Under the pieces are notes generated by a model. That model saw only the letters and a list, made by a program, of their open reading frames with translations, ran no database searches and was not told the origin of the DNA. From Vallitaleaceae bacterium (GTDB lineage Bacteria; Bacillota; Clostridia; Lachnospirales; Vallitaleaceae): DNA of 50,826 bases. The stretch lies in contig JANQFZ010000047.1 in the NCBI GenBank assembly GCA_028277605.1, forward strand, positions 1-50,826, in the 5' to 3' direction. Below are positions 18,083-26,029 of this stretch, piece after piece (the first letter of the stretch is position 1; each line of letters starts with the position of its first letter). The translations under genes were made by a program, and so were the position numbers.

Positions 18083-19048
18083 TTAATTTTTATTTAAAGG
18101 CTTAAATACCTGAGATAAAGAGAATTCTCCAACCACATCACCACTTGTATTTTTTACCCCAACCTGATGGATACCATGGTCAAACATTACTTTTATACCC
18201 TCAATTATAGGAGCTTCTAAGTTGAGTAAAGGCTCTCTTTTAGTAAAATACAACTGCTTTTTCTTTTCATTAATGGAACTAAAGACATCACGCAATGTAG
18301 CAATATTTAAATACGAGGTAAAACCCTTTAGTCCCATAAATTCTTTAACAAATGGGTTAACTGGAGAGAAAATAAGCTCTTCTTTAGTTCCTACCTGCTC
18401 AATACTTCCATTATTAATCAACAAGGTTCTGCTTCCAAGCTTTAGAGCCTCCCCTATATCATGCGTCACAAATACAATGGTTTTCTTAAGCTTATGATAA
18501 ATAGTTAACAACTCATCTTGTAAACTTCTTCTCGCTATCTCATCAACGGCACCTAAGGGTTCATCCATTAGAATTATTTCTGGATCAGAAGCTAATGCTC
18601 TGGCTACACCAACCCTTTGCTTTTGTCCGCCACTTAGTTCTCTAGGATACCTATGTAAAAATACCTCGTCTAAACCTACCAGCTTTATCAACTCTTTAGC
18701 TCTCTGGTCTTTTTGATTTTTAGGAGTTTTTATTAAACTTAATACAAAGCTGATATTATCAGAGACCGTTAAATGAGGAAAAAGCCCAACCTGCTGAATA
18801 ACATAACCCATGTTTCTTTTAAGCTCAATCGGATCCCACTCATTAATACTTTTATTGCTAATATATAATTGACCACTATCAGGTTTTATTAGGCCATTAA
18901 TGAGCTTCAATAGTGTTGTTTTGCCACACCCCGAAGGTCCAATCAAGGTAACAAATTCTCCTTTTTGTATGGATAAATCAAGTTGGTTGATAACCATATG
19001 AGACTTATCATAGCTTTTACATACCTGTTCAAATTTTATTAATGCCAT
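18083..19048 (-). CDS. osmoprotectant ABC transporter, ATP-binding protein (OpuCA/ProV type)
   Basis: 321 residues. Walker A is GPSGCGKTT (near 37-45), the signature LSGGQKQRVGVARAL (near 138) and Walker B EIILMDEPLGAVD. Behind the nucleotide-binding domain (to about 240) is a roughly 75-residue tail. It ends like a CBS-type segment (HGIHQVGVKNTSGDVVGEFS) but is shorter than the two-CBS module of OpuCA. It powers uptake of betaine/choline/carnitine-type solutes with the two upstream genes. It starts 13 nt after the binding-protein gene. Confidence 0.9.
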   Translation of the reverse strand: MALIKFEQVCKSYDKSHMVINQLDLSIQKGEFVTLIGPSGCGKTTLLKLINGLIKPDSGQLYISNKSINEWDPIELKRNMGYVIQQVGLFPHLTVSDNISFVLSLIKTPKNQKDQRAKELIKLVGLDEVFLHRYPRELSGGQKQRVGVARALASDPEIILMDEPLGAVDEIARRSLQDELLTIYHKLKKTIVFVTHDIGEALKLGSRTLLINNGSIEQVGTKEELIFSPVNPFVKEFMGLKGFTSYLNIATLRDVFSSINEKKKQLYFTKREPLLNLEAPIIEGIKVMFDHGIHQVGVKNTSGDVVGEFSLSQVFKPLNKN

Positions 19049-19061
19049 CTTTACACCTGCT

Positions 19062-19949
19062 CTATTCTTGAATTAAACCATTTTCTATTAGAAAAGCCTT
19101 TGCAACTTCTCTAGGGTCTTCATTTTCTCCTTCAACCTTATAGTTGAGTTCTATCATCACTTTATCGTCTATTTTGCCCCCTAGCTGATTAAGCAAGTCT
19201 TCAAGCTTTGGATGCTTTTCTAGAACCTCACCTCTTACCAGAGTAGCCCCCTGATAAGCTGGGAAATAATGTCTATCATCCTCTAAAATCTGAAAGTTGT
19301 ATTTAGATAAAAGTCCATCCGTAGAAAAAACATTAATCACATCCACATTATTTGACTCAATTGCATCATACTTAAGACCAATATCCAGTTCTACAGCATC
19401 TTTAAATTCAAAATCATATGCTTTGGATAGACCTGTATACCCATCCTCTCTTTCGTAGAAGTCATACTCTGCACCAAATATCAGGTCACCGCTTTTATTG
19501 GCTAAATCAGAATACGTTTTTATCCCTAATTCTTCTGCTAATGACTTTTTCAATGCAAGCCCATAAGTATTGTTAAAGCCGTATAAATTAAGCCAGTGGA
19601 TATTATAATTTTCCAAGTATTTTCTCTTGGTTTCATCATACATTTTCTCTGAATCATCCATTAAATTTTCTTTTAAAACAAATAGCCATCCTGTTCCTGT
19701 ATATTCTGGATAGATATCTATCTCACCTTTTTCCATGGCAGGATGAATATTTGAAGTTCCACCGCCAATTCCCAACTTTTGCTCTACCTTAATATCTGTA
19801 TGTACTTCAATCAGTAAAGTTATCATTTCTGCCAGTATATACTGCTCTGCATGCGGCTTGGATGCTACTACAAGCGTATCCCTTTTTTTACCACAGCCAA
19901 TACATGCAAAAATTAAAATTAGAATCATACAACTTATTTTCTTAACCAA
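19062..19949 (-). CDS. osmoprotectant ABC transporter, substrate-binding lipoprotein
   Basis: An OpuAC/OsmF-type glycine betaine/choline-binding protein. The N-terminus is a lipoprotein signal with candidate lipobox Cys in IFAC or IGC, followed by TLVVASKPHAEQYILAEM and GTSNIHPAMEKGEIDIYPEYTGTG, typical of this family. The start is taken as TTG at 19949, overlapping the permease stop (ATTGGTTAA). AAGGAG sits 9 nt upstream, which gives a normal signal peptide (MVKKIS...). The ATG at 19976 has no ribosome site. Confidence 0.9.
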   Translation of the reverse strand: MVKKISCMILILIFACIGCGKKRDTLVVASKPHAEQYILAEMITLLIEVHTDIKVEQKLGIGGGTSNIHPAMEKGEIDIYPEYTGTGWLFVLKENLMDDSEKMYDETKRKYLENYNIHWLNLYGFNNTYGLALKKSLAEELGIKTYSDLANKSGDLIFGAEYDFYEREDGYTGLSKAYDFEFKDAVELDIGLKYDAIESNNVDVINVFSTDGLLSKYNFQILEDDRHYFPAYQGATLVRGEVLEKHPKLEDLLNQLGGKIDDKVMIELNYKVEGENEDPREVAKAFLIENGLIQE

Positions 19950-20610
19950 TGGTCTCAGCTCCTTTTTTATATCCATAGATGTTTTTTCCTATTTTTCTTT
20001 CCAATAGACCTAATCCATAATCAGAAAAGATAGCTAATAAAGCCACCAATAAACTTCCAGCAACCGTCATTTCAGGGAAATTTGTTGTAATACCTCGCCA
20101 GATAGCAACTCCAAGTCCACCAGCACCAATAAATGAGGCAATGCCTCCAAGCGCTATGGTCATCACCACCATCGTTCTAAAACCTGCTAATATCACTGGA
20201 AGAGCTATAGGTAACTGTACTTTTAATAGAAGCTGCTTATCGGTACATCCCATACCAACCGCTGCTTCAACGACTTGTTCATCAACTTCCATAATTCCTA
20301 CATAGGTATTCCTAATCATAGGTAATATGCCATATACTGTTAAGGCAATCAAGGCGCTTTTATTGCCTATTCCTGTTATAGTAACTAAAAATCCAAACAA
20401 AGCTATTGATGGTATGGTATATATGAAATTTGCTACACCTAGAATAATATCTGCCATCTTATTATTTCTAGTAATGTAAATACCTAATAAGACTCCTAGG
20501 AAGCTAATAAGGAATATTGCTGTAAAAGTAAGTACTATATGCTCCATCAGCAAATTTAAAAAAAAGTAAAACCTATCATAATAAAGATTAAAAATAGTAA
20601 TGATACTCAT
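19942..20610 (-). CDS. osmoprotectant ABC transporter, permease (OpuCB/ProW type)
   Basis: 222 residues with five to six membrane helices. The EAA-type loop that docks the ATPase lies in VVEAAVGMGCTDKQLLLKVQLPIALPVILAG (split region about 117-147). GGIASFIGAGGLGVAIWRGI is also characteristic. Only this one permease gene is present; Bacillus opuB/opuC carry two, so a homodimer is expected here. It is the first gene of a three-gene leftward operon. Confidence 0.92.
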   Translation of the reverse strand: MSIITIFNLYYDRFYFFLNLLMEHIVLTFTAIFLISFLGVLLGIYITRNNKMADIILGVANFIYTIPSIALFGFLVTITGIGNKSALIALTVYGILPMIRNTYVGIMEVDEQVVEAAVGMGCTDKQLLLKVQLPIALPVILAGFRTMVVMTIALGGIASFIGAGGLGVAIWRGITTNFPEMTVAGSLLVALLAIFSDYGLGLLERKIGKNIYGYKKGAETIG

Positions 20611-20701
20611 CTGCTAACCTCATTCCCTGTATAATATGCGTAGACTATGGTCATACTAATCCTTTAGTATGGATGCCTAGACAAGCAATGCAACAAACCC
20701 C

Positions 20702-20749
20702 TGAACATATGTTCGTCATAATTATATACGAACACATGTTTGTTGTCAA
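20702..20749 (-). promoter_or_regulatory. consensus sigma-A promoter with two LexA-box-like palindromes (opu operon)
   Basis: On the minus strand, TTGACA (20749-20744), 17 nt, TATAAT (20726-20721): a perfect promoter reading into opu, start near 20714. CGAACACATGTTTG (20729-20742) fills the spacer and TGAACATATGTTCG (20702-20715) covers the start. Both match the Gram-positive SOS operator CGAACRNRYGTTYG. Their centres are 27 bp apart. The leader (about 104 nt) also holds a 7-bp hairpin at 20652-20671. Binding by LexA is inferred; another repressor with a similar dyad is possible. Confidence 0.7.
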
Positions 20750-20920
20750 GTGTTGGAAAAAAAGTTTTATATGCTTCCAATTGTACATATATCAGTCTAT
20801 GTCCATAAGGCATGACTACTTTATAATGTATGTAGAAAATTTTTCATACATTCCCAAAAAAGTAAAAAGTATATAATCAAAATTAATATAATAAAAAAGT
20901 TATTTTGTTATATTTTAATA

Positions 20921-20949
20921 TTGAAATACATGGATGTAACTGGTATACT
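20921..20949 (+). promoter_or_regulatory. sigma-A promoter of the AhpD-like gene
   Basis: TTGAAA (20921-20926), 17-nt spacer, TATACT (20944-20949), reading rightward. It lies 44 nt before the ATG at 20993. Confidence 0.7.
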
Positions 20950-20992
20950 CTTATATAGCAACAAAAAAATCAAATGAAAGTGAGTGTTTATA

Positions 20993-21343
20993 ATGGCAAA
21001 AGACTATAGACAAATGAACAAAGATTTTGGTGCAGGTATGCAAGGAATGGGTAAAGCTAATCCAGAATTTATGGGTACTTTTGGTAAACTTCATGGTGCT
21101 TCAGGTAAAGGAGCTCTTGATGCTAAGACTAAAGAATTAATGACCTTAGCAATTGCTGTGCATTGTCGTTGTGAGTATTGTATTGTTTATCATGTACAAA
21201 AGAGTCTTGAACTAGGCGCAACACGCGATGAAATTTTAGAAACTGCATATGTAGCAGCTATAATGGGTGGAGGTCCTGTTATTGCTTACGCTTCAACAGC
21301 TTTATTAGGAGCACTTAATGAATTTGAAAAAGACTTTCAATAG
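20993..21343 (+). CDS. carboxymuconolactone decarboxylase / AhpD-like family protein
   Basis: 116 residues of the CMD fold. The AhpD-type redox site is C60-E-Y-C63 with H67 (CEYCIVYH), followed by LGATRDEILETAYVAAIMGGGPVIAYA. Members with this site act as alkylhydroperoxidase-like thiol reductants, often coupled to lipoamide. The gene for a lipoyl-bearing dihydrolipoamide dehydrogenase follows, so a peroxide-reducing pair is plausible, as with mycobacterial AhpD and Lpd. The ATG at 20993 is preferred over the GTG at 20984, which overlaps the ribosome site. Confidence 0.88.
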   Translation: MAKDYRQMNKDFGAGMQGMGKANPEFMGTFGKLHGASGKGALDAKTKELMTLAIAVHCRCEYCIVYHVQKSLELGATRDEILETAYVAAIMGGGPVIAYASTALLGALNEFEKDFQ

Positions 21344-21413
21344 GTCATCAAAAACTGCTCATGAATTAGAATATTATAATAAATGAATCATATAGCAACA
21401 AACAAGATATTTT

Positions 21414-21445
21414 AGAGGCAGTTTATTAGCTGCCTCTATTAATTT
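21414..21445 (+). terminator. hairpin between the AhpD-like gene and lpd
   Basis: AGAGGCAG (21414-21421) and CTGCCTCT (21430-21437) form a perfect 8-bp stem, followed by ATTAATTT. The weak T-tract and its closeness to the lpd ribosome site suggest partial termination or attenuation between the two genes. Confidence 0.55.
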
Positions 21446-21456
21446 AGGAGGCTAAT

Positions 21457-23196
21457 ATGGCAGTAGAAATAAAACTAGAATCCTTATCTGGGGAACAAAG
21501 TGAAGGGGTCATCGGAACTATCCATAAAACAATTGGAGATAATATTAATTCAGATGAGGTTCTATTTGATATTGAATCCAATAAAGGGAATACAGCAGTA
21601 ACACCTAAAATAAAAGGAACCATTAAAAGCCTTGACCTTCAAGTAGGCGATACAGTAAAAATTGGAGATGTCTTAGCTGTTATAGAAGAAGCAGAAGTAA
21701 ACGAAGAAAAATCGGTTCAAGTACAAAACGACATTAAAGAAGAGAAAAAAGAAAGTCCAACAGAAAAATCAGTTGCCTCAACATCACAGAAGCAAATGCT
21801 TCAAAGTGATATAACCGTAATCGGTGGAGGTCCAGGCGGTTATGTTGCAGCCATCCAAGCCGCTAAGCTAGGTGCCAAAGTGGTTTTAGTTGAAAAAGAA
21901 TTCTTAGGAGGCACCTGTTTAAACTGGGGATGTATACCAACAAAAGCTTTAGTACGTTCATCTGAAGTTTACAATGATTTAAAATCTGCTGAAGAATACG
22001 GCTTATCAGCTGAAGGTGTTTCAGTAGATATGAAAAAAGTCATTCAAAGAAAGAATTCTATTGTTAATCAATTAGTTAACGGTATCAAGTATTTAATGGA
22101 TAAAAATAACATAACGGTTGTTAAAGGATTTGGTAGTCTTATAGATAAAGAGACTGTTTTAGTTCAGTCAGAGGATCAAGACATCCGCATTCAAAGTAAA
22201 CATATCATTATCGCTACAGGTTCAGAATCTTCTAATCTGCCTATTGAAGGCATTGAGCTGCCCAATGTAATCACTAGTAAGGAAGCATTAGATTTAGATA
22301 CATTACCAGAACGCTTAGTTATTGTAGGCGGTGGTGTTATCGGTATAGAGTTTGCTTTTATTTACGCTGCATTAGGTGTACAGGTATCTGTTATTGAGTT
22401 CTTAGATAGTATTCTGGCTCCATGTGATGAAGATGTTTGTAATGAAATTAGTCAAATAGCTGAGGAAAATGGTATACAGCTTTATACGAGTTCCAGAGTA
22501 GAGTCTATTGCTGAGAGTGAAGATGATCAATGCATTGTTACTTTTACAAAGGATAACACAACTAAGTACATTACCGCCGACAAAGTGCTGATGGCAGTCG
22601 GAAGAAAACCTGTGTACAATGGTATGAATATTGAAAAACTCAACTTAAAAATTAATGAGAAAACAAGAGGTATTGAGGTTAATGAGTATATGCAGACCAA
22701 CATTCCTAACATATACGCTATTGGAGATGCAACCAATATCATTCAACTTGCACATGTTGCTTCACACCAAGGGATTGTTGCCGTTAAAAATATATTAGGA
22801 AAAGAAACCAAAATGTCTTATACAGCCGTGCCTAGTGCTATCTTTACACAACCTGAAATAGCTATGGTAGGTATCTGTGAAAAAGCAGCTAAAAAAGAAG
22901 GTATCGATGTTGAAATAGGTAAATTCCCATTTGCTGCTAATGGTAAAGCACTTACTCTAGGTGAAAGTAAAGGCTTTGTTAAAATTATTAAGGAAAAAGC
23001 TTCTGGTAAAGTCATTGGTGGTACTATTATTGGACCACATGCGACCGATTTGATTGCTGAAATCACATTAGCTATTAATAACGAACTTACTGTAGAACAA
23101 ATAGCAGAAACCATACATGCGCATCCAACAACAGCAGAATCCATACATGAGGCTGTATTAGCATCTGAAGGCGGCGCGTTACATTTTGCTGAATAA
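21457..23196 (+). CDS. lpdA: dihydrolipoamide dehydrogenase with N-terminal lipoyl domain
   Basis: 579 residues. The lipoyl/biotinyl domain spans 1-78, with the expected modified Lys at K43 (ESNKGN). A charged linker (about 80-112) leads to the FAD/NAD disulfide oxidoreductase part: VIGGGPGGYVAA, the redox pair in GGTCLNWGC (C153, C158), a second NAD Rossmann motif VGGGVIGIEF, and the C-terminal HAHPTTAE with the catalytic His-Glu. It reoxidises dihydrolipoamide. No E1/E2 genes adjoin, so the partner complex is elsewhere or its own lipoyl arm serves the AhpD-like neighbour. The ribosome site is AGGAGG. Confidence 0.95.
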   Translation: MAVEIKLESLSGEQSEGVIGTIHKTIGDNINSDEVLFDIESNKGNTAVTPKIKGTIKSLDLQVGDTVKIGDVLAVIEEAEVNEEKSVQVQNDIKEEKKESPTEKSVASTSQKQMLQSDITVIGGGPGGYVAAIQAAKLGAKVVLVEKEFLGGTCLNWGCIPTKALVRSSEVYNDLKSAEEYGLSAEGVSVDMKKVIQRKNSIVNQLVNGIKYLMDKNNITVVKGFGSLIDKETVLVQSEDQDIRIQSKHIIIATGSESSNLPIEGIELPNVITSKEALDLDTLPERLVIVGGGVIGIEFAFIYAALGVQVSVIEFLDSILAPCDEDVCNEISQIAEENGIQLYTSSRVESIAESEDDQCIVTFTKDNTTKYITADKVLMAVGRKPVYNGMNIEKLNLKINEKTRGIEVNEYMQTNIPNIYAIGDATNIIQLAHVASHQGIVAVKNILGKETKMSYTAVPSAIFTQPEIAMVGICEKAAKKEGIDVEIGKFPFAANGKALTLGESKGFVKIIKEKASGKVIGGTIIGPHATDLIAEITLAINNELTVEQIAETIHAHPTTAESIHEAVLASEGGALHFAE

Positions 23197-23227
23197 TTGA
23201 CTCTATAAGAAAATTAAGAATTAATTT

Positions 23228-23272
23228 AAAAAACATCAACATGTATGGATTATTACTGTTGATGTTTTTTAA
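23228..23272. terminator. bidirectional terminator between lpdA and radA
   Basis: AAAAAACATCAACA (23228-23241) and TGTTGATGTTTTTT (23257-23270) pair over 14 bp around a 15-nt loop. A T-run follows on both strands. It sits between two convergent genes. Confidence 0.92.
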
Positions 23273-23273
23273 A

Positions 23274-24635
23274 TTAGAAACAATGCGTTAATGCTTGTTC
23301 TAAGTTTTTTACCCCTATGACCAATATCCCATCTATTTGGGTTAATGTAGACTGGTTAGACTCTGGTATGATACATCTTTTGAATCCAAGTTTTTTGCAT
23401 TCCAGTATTCTCTTTTCAATCATAGATATGCCCCGAACTTCACCCGTTAACCCTACTTCTCCCATAATAACGGTATAATCCAATATGGGTTTATTTTTGA
23501 AGCTTGAAGCAAGCGCAATACTAATGGCTAGGTCAAGCGATGGTTCACTAACTTTCATACCACCAGCTATATTGACATAGCTGTCATATCCAGCTAACTG
23601 CATACCCAACTTTTTCTCAAGTACTGCCATTAAAAGGACAACACGGTTATAGTCTGTTCCTGTCGCTGTTCTTCTAGGCATACCAAAGTTAGTAGGACTA
23701 ACGAGTGCTTGAACCTCGGCAAGCATTGCTCTTGTTCCCTCCATACAGCAGCTTACAATGGATCCTGCTGCTCTCATAGGTCGTCCTGATAATAGATACG
23801 CTGAGGGATCCTTAACCTCAGTTAATCCTATATCTCTCATTTCAAACACACCAATTTCATTGGTAGATCCAAATCTATTCTTAACTGCTCTCAAAACACG
23901 GTAAGAAGCATTTCTTTGTCCTTCAAAATATAAAACGGTATCCACGATATGTTCTAATACTCTAGGACCTGCAATTGAACCATCCTTTGTGACATGTCCA
24001 ACAATAAATATGGAAACTCCAAGTCCCTTAGCAAGACGCATGAGTAATCCTGTCACATCACGTACTTGACTAACACTTCCGGGTGCTGAAGTAATCTCTG
24101 GATTATAAATGGTTTGAATCGAATCAATAATAACCGTATCTGGTTTATTAGCTTTAATAACCTGTTCAATAGACTCTAGATTGGTTTCTGAATACAGAGT
24201 CAGATTATGACTATCTATGGATAAACGATTAGCTCTTAATTTAATCTGCTGCAAGGACTCCTCACCAGAAATGTATAAAACATCTGCTGTTTGCTGACTT
24301 AGATTTTCACACATCTGTAATAAAAGAGTGGATTTTCCTATTCCTGGATCACCTCCAACCAATATTAGAGAACCTGTAACAATCCCGCCGCCTAGAACTC
24401 TATCTAACTCTCCAATCTGAGTAGACATACGCCTTTCATCTTCAATAACAATATCCTTTAGCTTAATAGGCTTATTATCTTGTTCTAGCTGGACTCTTGC
24501 ATGCTTACTTTTAATAGTAACTTTTGGTTCTTCAACAAAGGTATTCCATTGCTTGCAGGCAGGGCACTGCCCCAGCCACTTAGGCGATTCATAACCACAC
24601 TCTTGACAATAATAGTTCTTTTTTGCTTTAGCCAT
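23274..24635 (-). CDS. radA: DNA repair protein RadA (Sms)
   Basis: A RecA-like branch-migration ATPase acting in recombination. 453 residues. It has an N-terminal zinc finger (CQECGYESPKWLGQCPAC), Walker A GGDPGIGKST near 97, the RadA-specific KNRFG motif, and a C-terminal Lon-protease-like domain lacking proteolysis. The start at 24635 has GAGGGTG 7 nt upstream and gives the usual MAK beginning. In Bacillus radA directly follows clpC; here about 5 kb of other genes intervene. Confidence 0.96.
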   Translation of the reverse strand: MAKAKKNYYCQECGYESPKWLGQCPACKQWNTFVEEPKVTIKSKHARVQLEQDNKPIKLKDIVIEDERRMSTQIGELDRVLGGGIVTGSLILVGGDPGIGKSTLLLQMCENLSQQTADVLYISGEESLQQIKLRANRLSIDSHNLTLYSETNLESIEQVIKANKPDTVIIDSIQTIYNPEITSAPGSVSQVRDVTGLLMRLAKGLGVSIFIVGHVTKDGSIAGPRVLEHIVDTVLYFEGQRNASYRVLRAVKNRFGSTNEIGVFEMRDIGLTEVKDPSAYLLSGRPMRAAGSIVSCCMEGTRAMLAEVQALVSPTNFGMPRRTATGTDYNRVVLLMAVLEKKLGMQLAGYDSYVNIAGGMKVSEPSLDLAISIALASSFKNKPILDYTVIMGEVGLTGEVRGISMIEKRILECKKLGFKRCIIPESNQSTLTQIDGILVIGVKNLEQALTHCF

Positions 24636-24750
24636 TGCGTACACCCTCATCTGTTTAGTATTCTATCGTTTAATTCCTATAAAGGTTAGAATTTATATTT
24701 TTTATTGTATCATAACCAACAACTTGATTCATTTTAATTAACTGGATCTA

Positions 24751-25143
24751 TTATTCAAAGTCTACTTCCCATGACATATCTGCAACCTGTGCTAGCGTTT
24801 GATAAACAGAACAATACTGACTGGCTAATTCTACTGCCTTTATTAAACCTTTTTGCTTTTCTGCATTTTTTATTTTCACACTCACCTTAACCCACTTTAA
24901 GGTTGCAGGAACTTCATCTCTTTTCTCACCAGTTATATTAATATCTGCTTCATCAAAATGTATACATTTTTTCTTGGCAATATTGGCAAATGTAACATAC
25001 ATGCATGAAGCCAAAGCACCAAAAAGCATATCATAGGGAGCTAGACACCCTTCTTCACACCCAACCCATGCTTTAGCTTTAGGAGCCATAAGAACTCCTT
25101 TAAATGGTTTATTAAATTTTACTTCAATCTTTTTTTCGCTCAT
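24751..25143 (-). CDS. OsmC/Ohr family protein
   Basis: 130 residues. The two redox cysteines of the family are present: C47 in LASCMYVTF and C111 in SQYCSVYQTL. Family members reduce organic hydroperoxides with lipoamide-type thiols. This sequence is closer to the YhfA/OsmC side than to Ohr, as judged from the CSVYQTL segment. The ribosome site AAGGAGG is 8 nt upstream. A dyad resembling OhrR sites lies about 250 nt upstream. Confidence 0.85.
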   Translation of the reverse strand: MSEKKIEVKFNKPFKGVLMAPKAKAWVGCEEGCLAPYDMLFGALASCMYVTFANIAKKKCIHFDEADINITGEKRDEVPATLKWVKVSVKIKNAEKQKGLIKAVELASQYCSVYQTLAQVADMSWEVDFE

Positions 25144-25394
25144 ACTCTACCTCCTTTACTTCATCGGATACATATTTACCACATAGGATAGTTCTAATCT
25201 TTAACTTCATCTAAGCTATGTTTATGATTAGATTGTTAATAAAAAAACGATCAAGACTATAGCTTTATTATAGTTTATATGATAAAAGTCATAAATGACT
25301 AACTCATATACAAATTTATATTTATCATAGGTATCGATCTAATAAATATTGTTTAGAAACATTTGACATTTTTATGGTTAGACATATATCCCTT

Positions 25395-25411
25395 TACAAT
25401 AGTATATTGTA
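25395..25411. promoter_or_regulatory. MarR/OhrR-like dyad upstream of osmC
   Basis: TACAATA-GTA-TATTGTA is a perfect 7-bp inverted repeat, close to the Bacillus OhrR half-site TACAATT. It lies 252 bp upstream of the osmC start in a 380-bp intergenic stretch (25144-25523). The rest of that stretch is AT-rich and shows only the terminator at its right end. No promoter was placed with confidence. Confidence 0.4.
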
Positions 25412-25461
25412 CAAGTTATACTTTGGATTACTAAAAGTTTAAAATTTGTATAGATTGGTAT

Positions 25462-25492
25462 GAAAAAAGAAAAGAGCAGTCTCAGCTGCTCT
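25462..25492 (-). terminator. terminator of the small conserved gene
   Basis: AGAGCAG (25473-25479) and CTGCTCT (25486-25492) form a 7-bp stem. On the minus strand CTTTTCTTTTTTCA follows. It lies about 32 nt past the stop at 25524. Confidence 0.8.
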
Positions 25493-25523
25493 ACTCTTTA
25501 ACATTCATTACCTATTATAAACA

Positions 25524-25934
25524 TTATACTTTTTTAATCTCTACTTGCTGACTACCATTACAAAAATCAACACTGAAACTAATTTTCCCAGCTAAATTAG
25601 ATTTCATTTTCCCAACTTGAACCTGTCCTATATATAGTCTATAGTCTTGTTCTACATCAAGTTCTAAAGTTATCTGAGCGTCTTCTTTTCCTTCAACACT
25701 GAAAATAATTTCTTTTTCATCAAGGTTAAAATTATGAACAGTTGTACCCGATACAGATTCATATAATAAACGTCCGTTTTTTTCTAGCTTTGTAATTTTA
25801 TTATAAGTTTTTACTTTATACATATCGCCTTCAAATTCAAAATCTAGGATTTTCTTTTTTTCGTCCATTAAATAATTACCAAAACTTAACGTTTTATCAT
25901 CTTCAACCCTAATAAGCTCTTCAATAACAGCCAT
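25524..25934 (-). CDS. conserved clostridial small protein (often labelled endosialidase), function unknown
   Basis: 136 residues. It begins MAVIEELIRVEDDKTLSFGNY and contains DFEFEGDMYKVKTYNKITKLEKNG and SVSGTTVHNF, a pattern I associate with a clostridial family carrying the unproven label endosialidase. The predicted secondary structure is mostly beta strands; there is no signal peptide and no catalytic motif that would support sialidase activity. The ribosome site AGGAGG is 8-9 nt before ATG. It is a single gene with its own terminator. Confidence 0.75.
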   Translation of the reverse strand: MAVIEELIRVEDDKTLSFGNYLMDEKKKILDFEFEGDMYKVKTYNKITKLEKNGRLLYESVSGTTVHNFNLDEKEIIFSVEGKEDAQITLELDVEQDYRLYIGQVQVGKMKSNLAGKISFSVDFCNGSQQVEIKKV

Positions 25935-26029
25935 TAAAAACCCCTCCTAAAAATAAGTCGATAAAAGTTGAATAACTATATTATAGCTTATTTCTTGCAC
26001 CTTGGCTAGAGGTAATATTTCTAATTGTC

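Noticed and set aside
20673..20876. Rightward 67-codon open frame across the opu promoter
   Set aside because: Covers the operators and promoter, has no ribosome site, and its translation is low-complexity Tyr/Ile/Phe-rich sequence.
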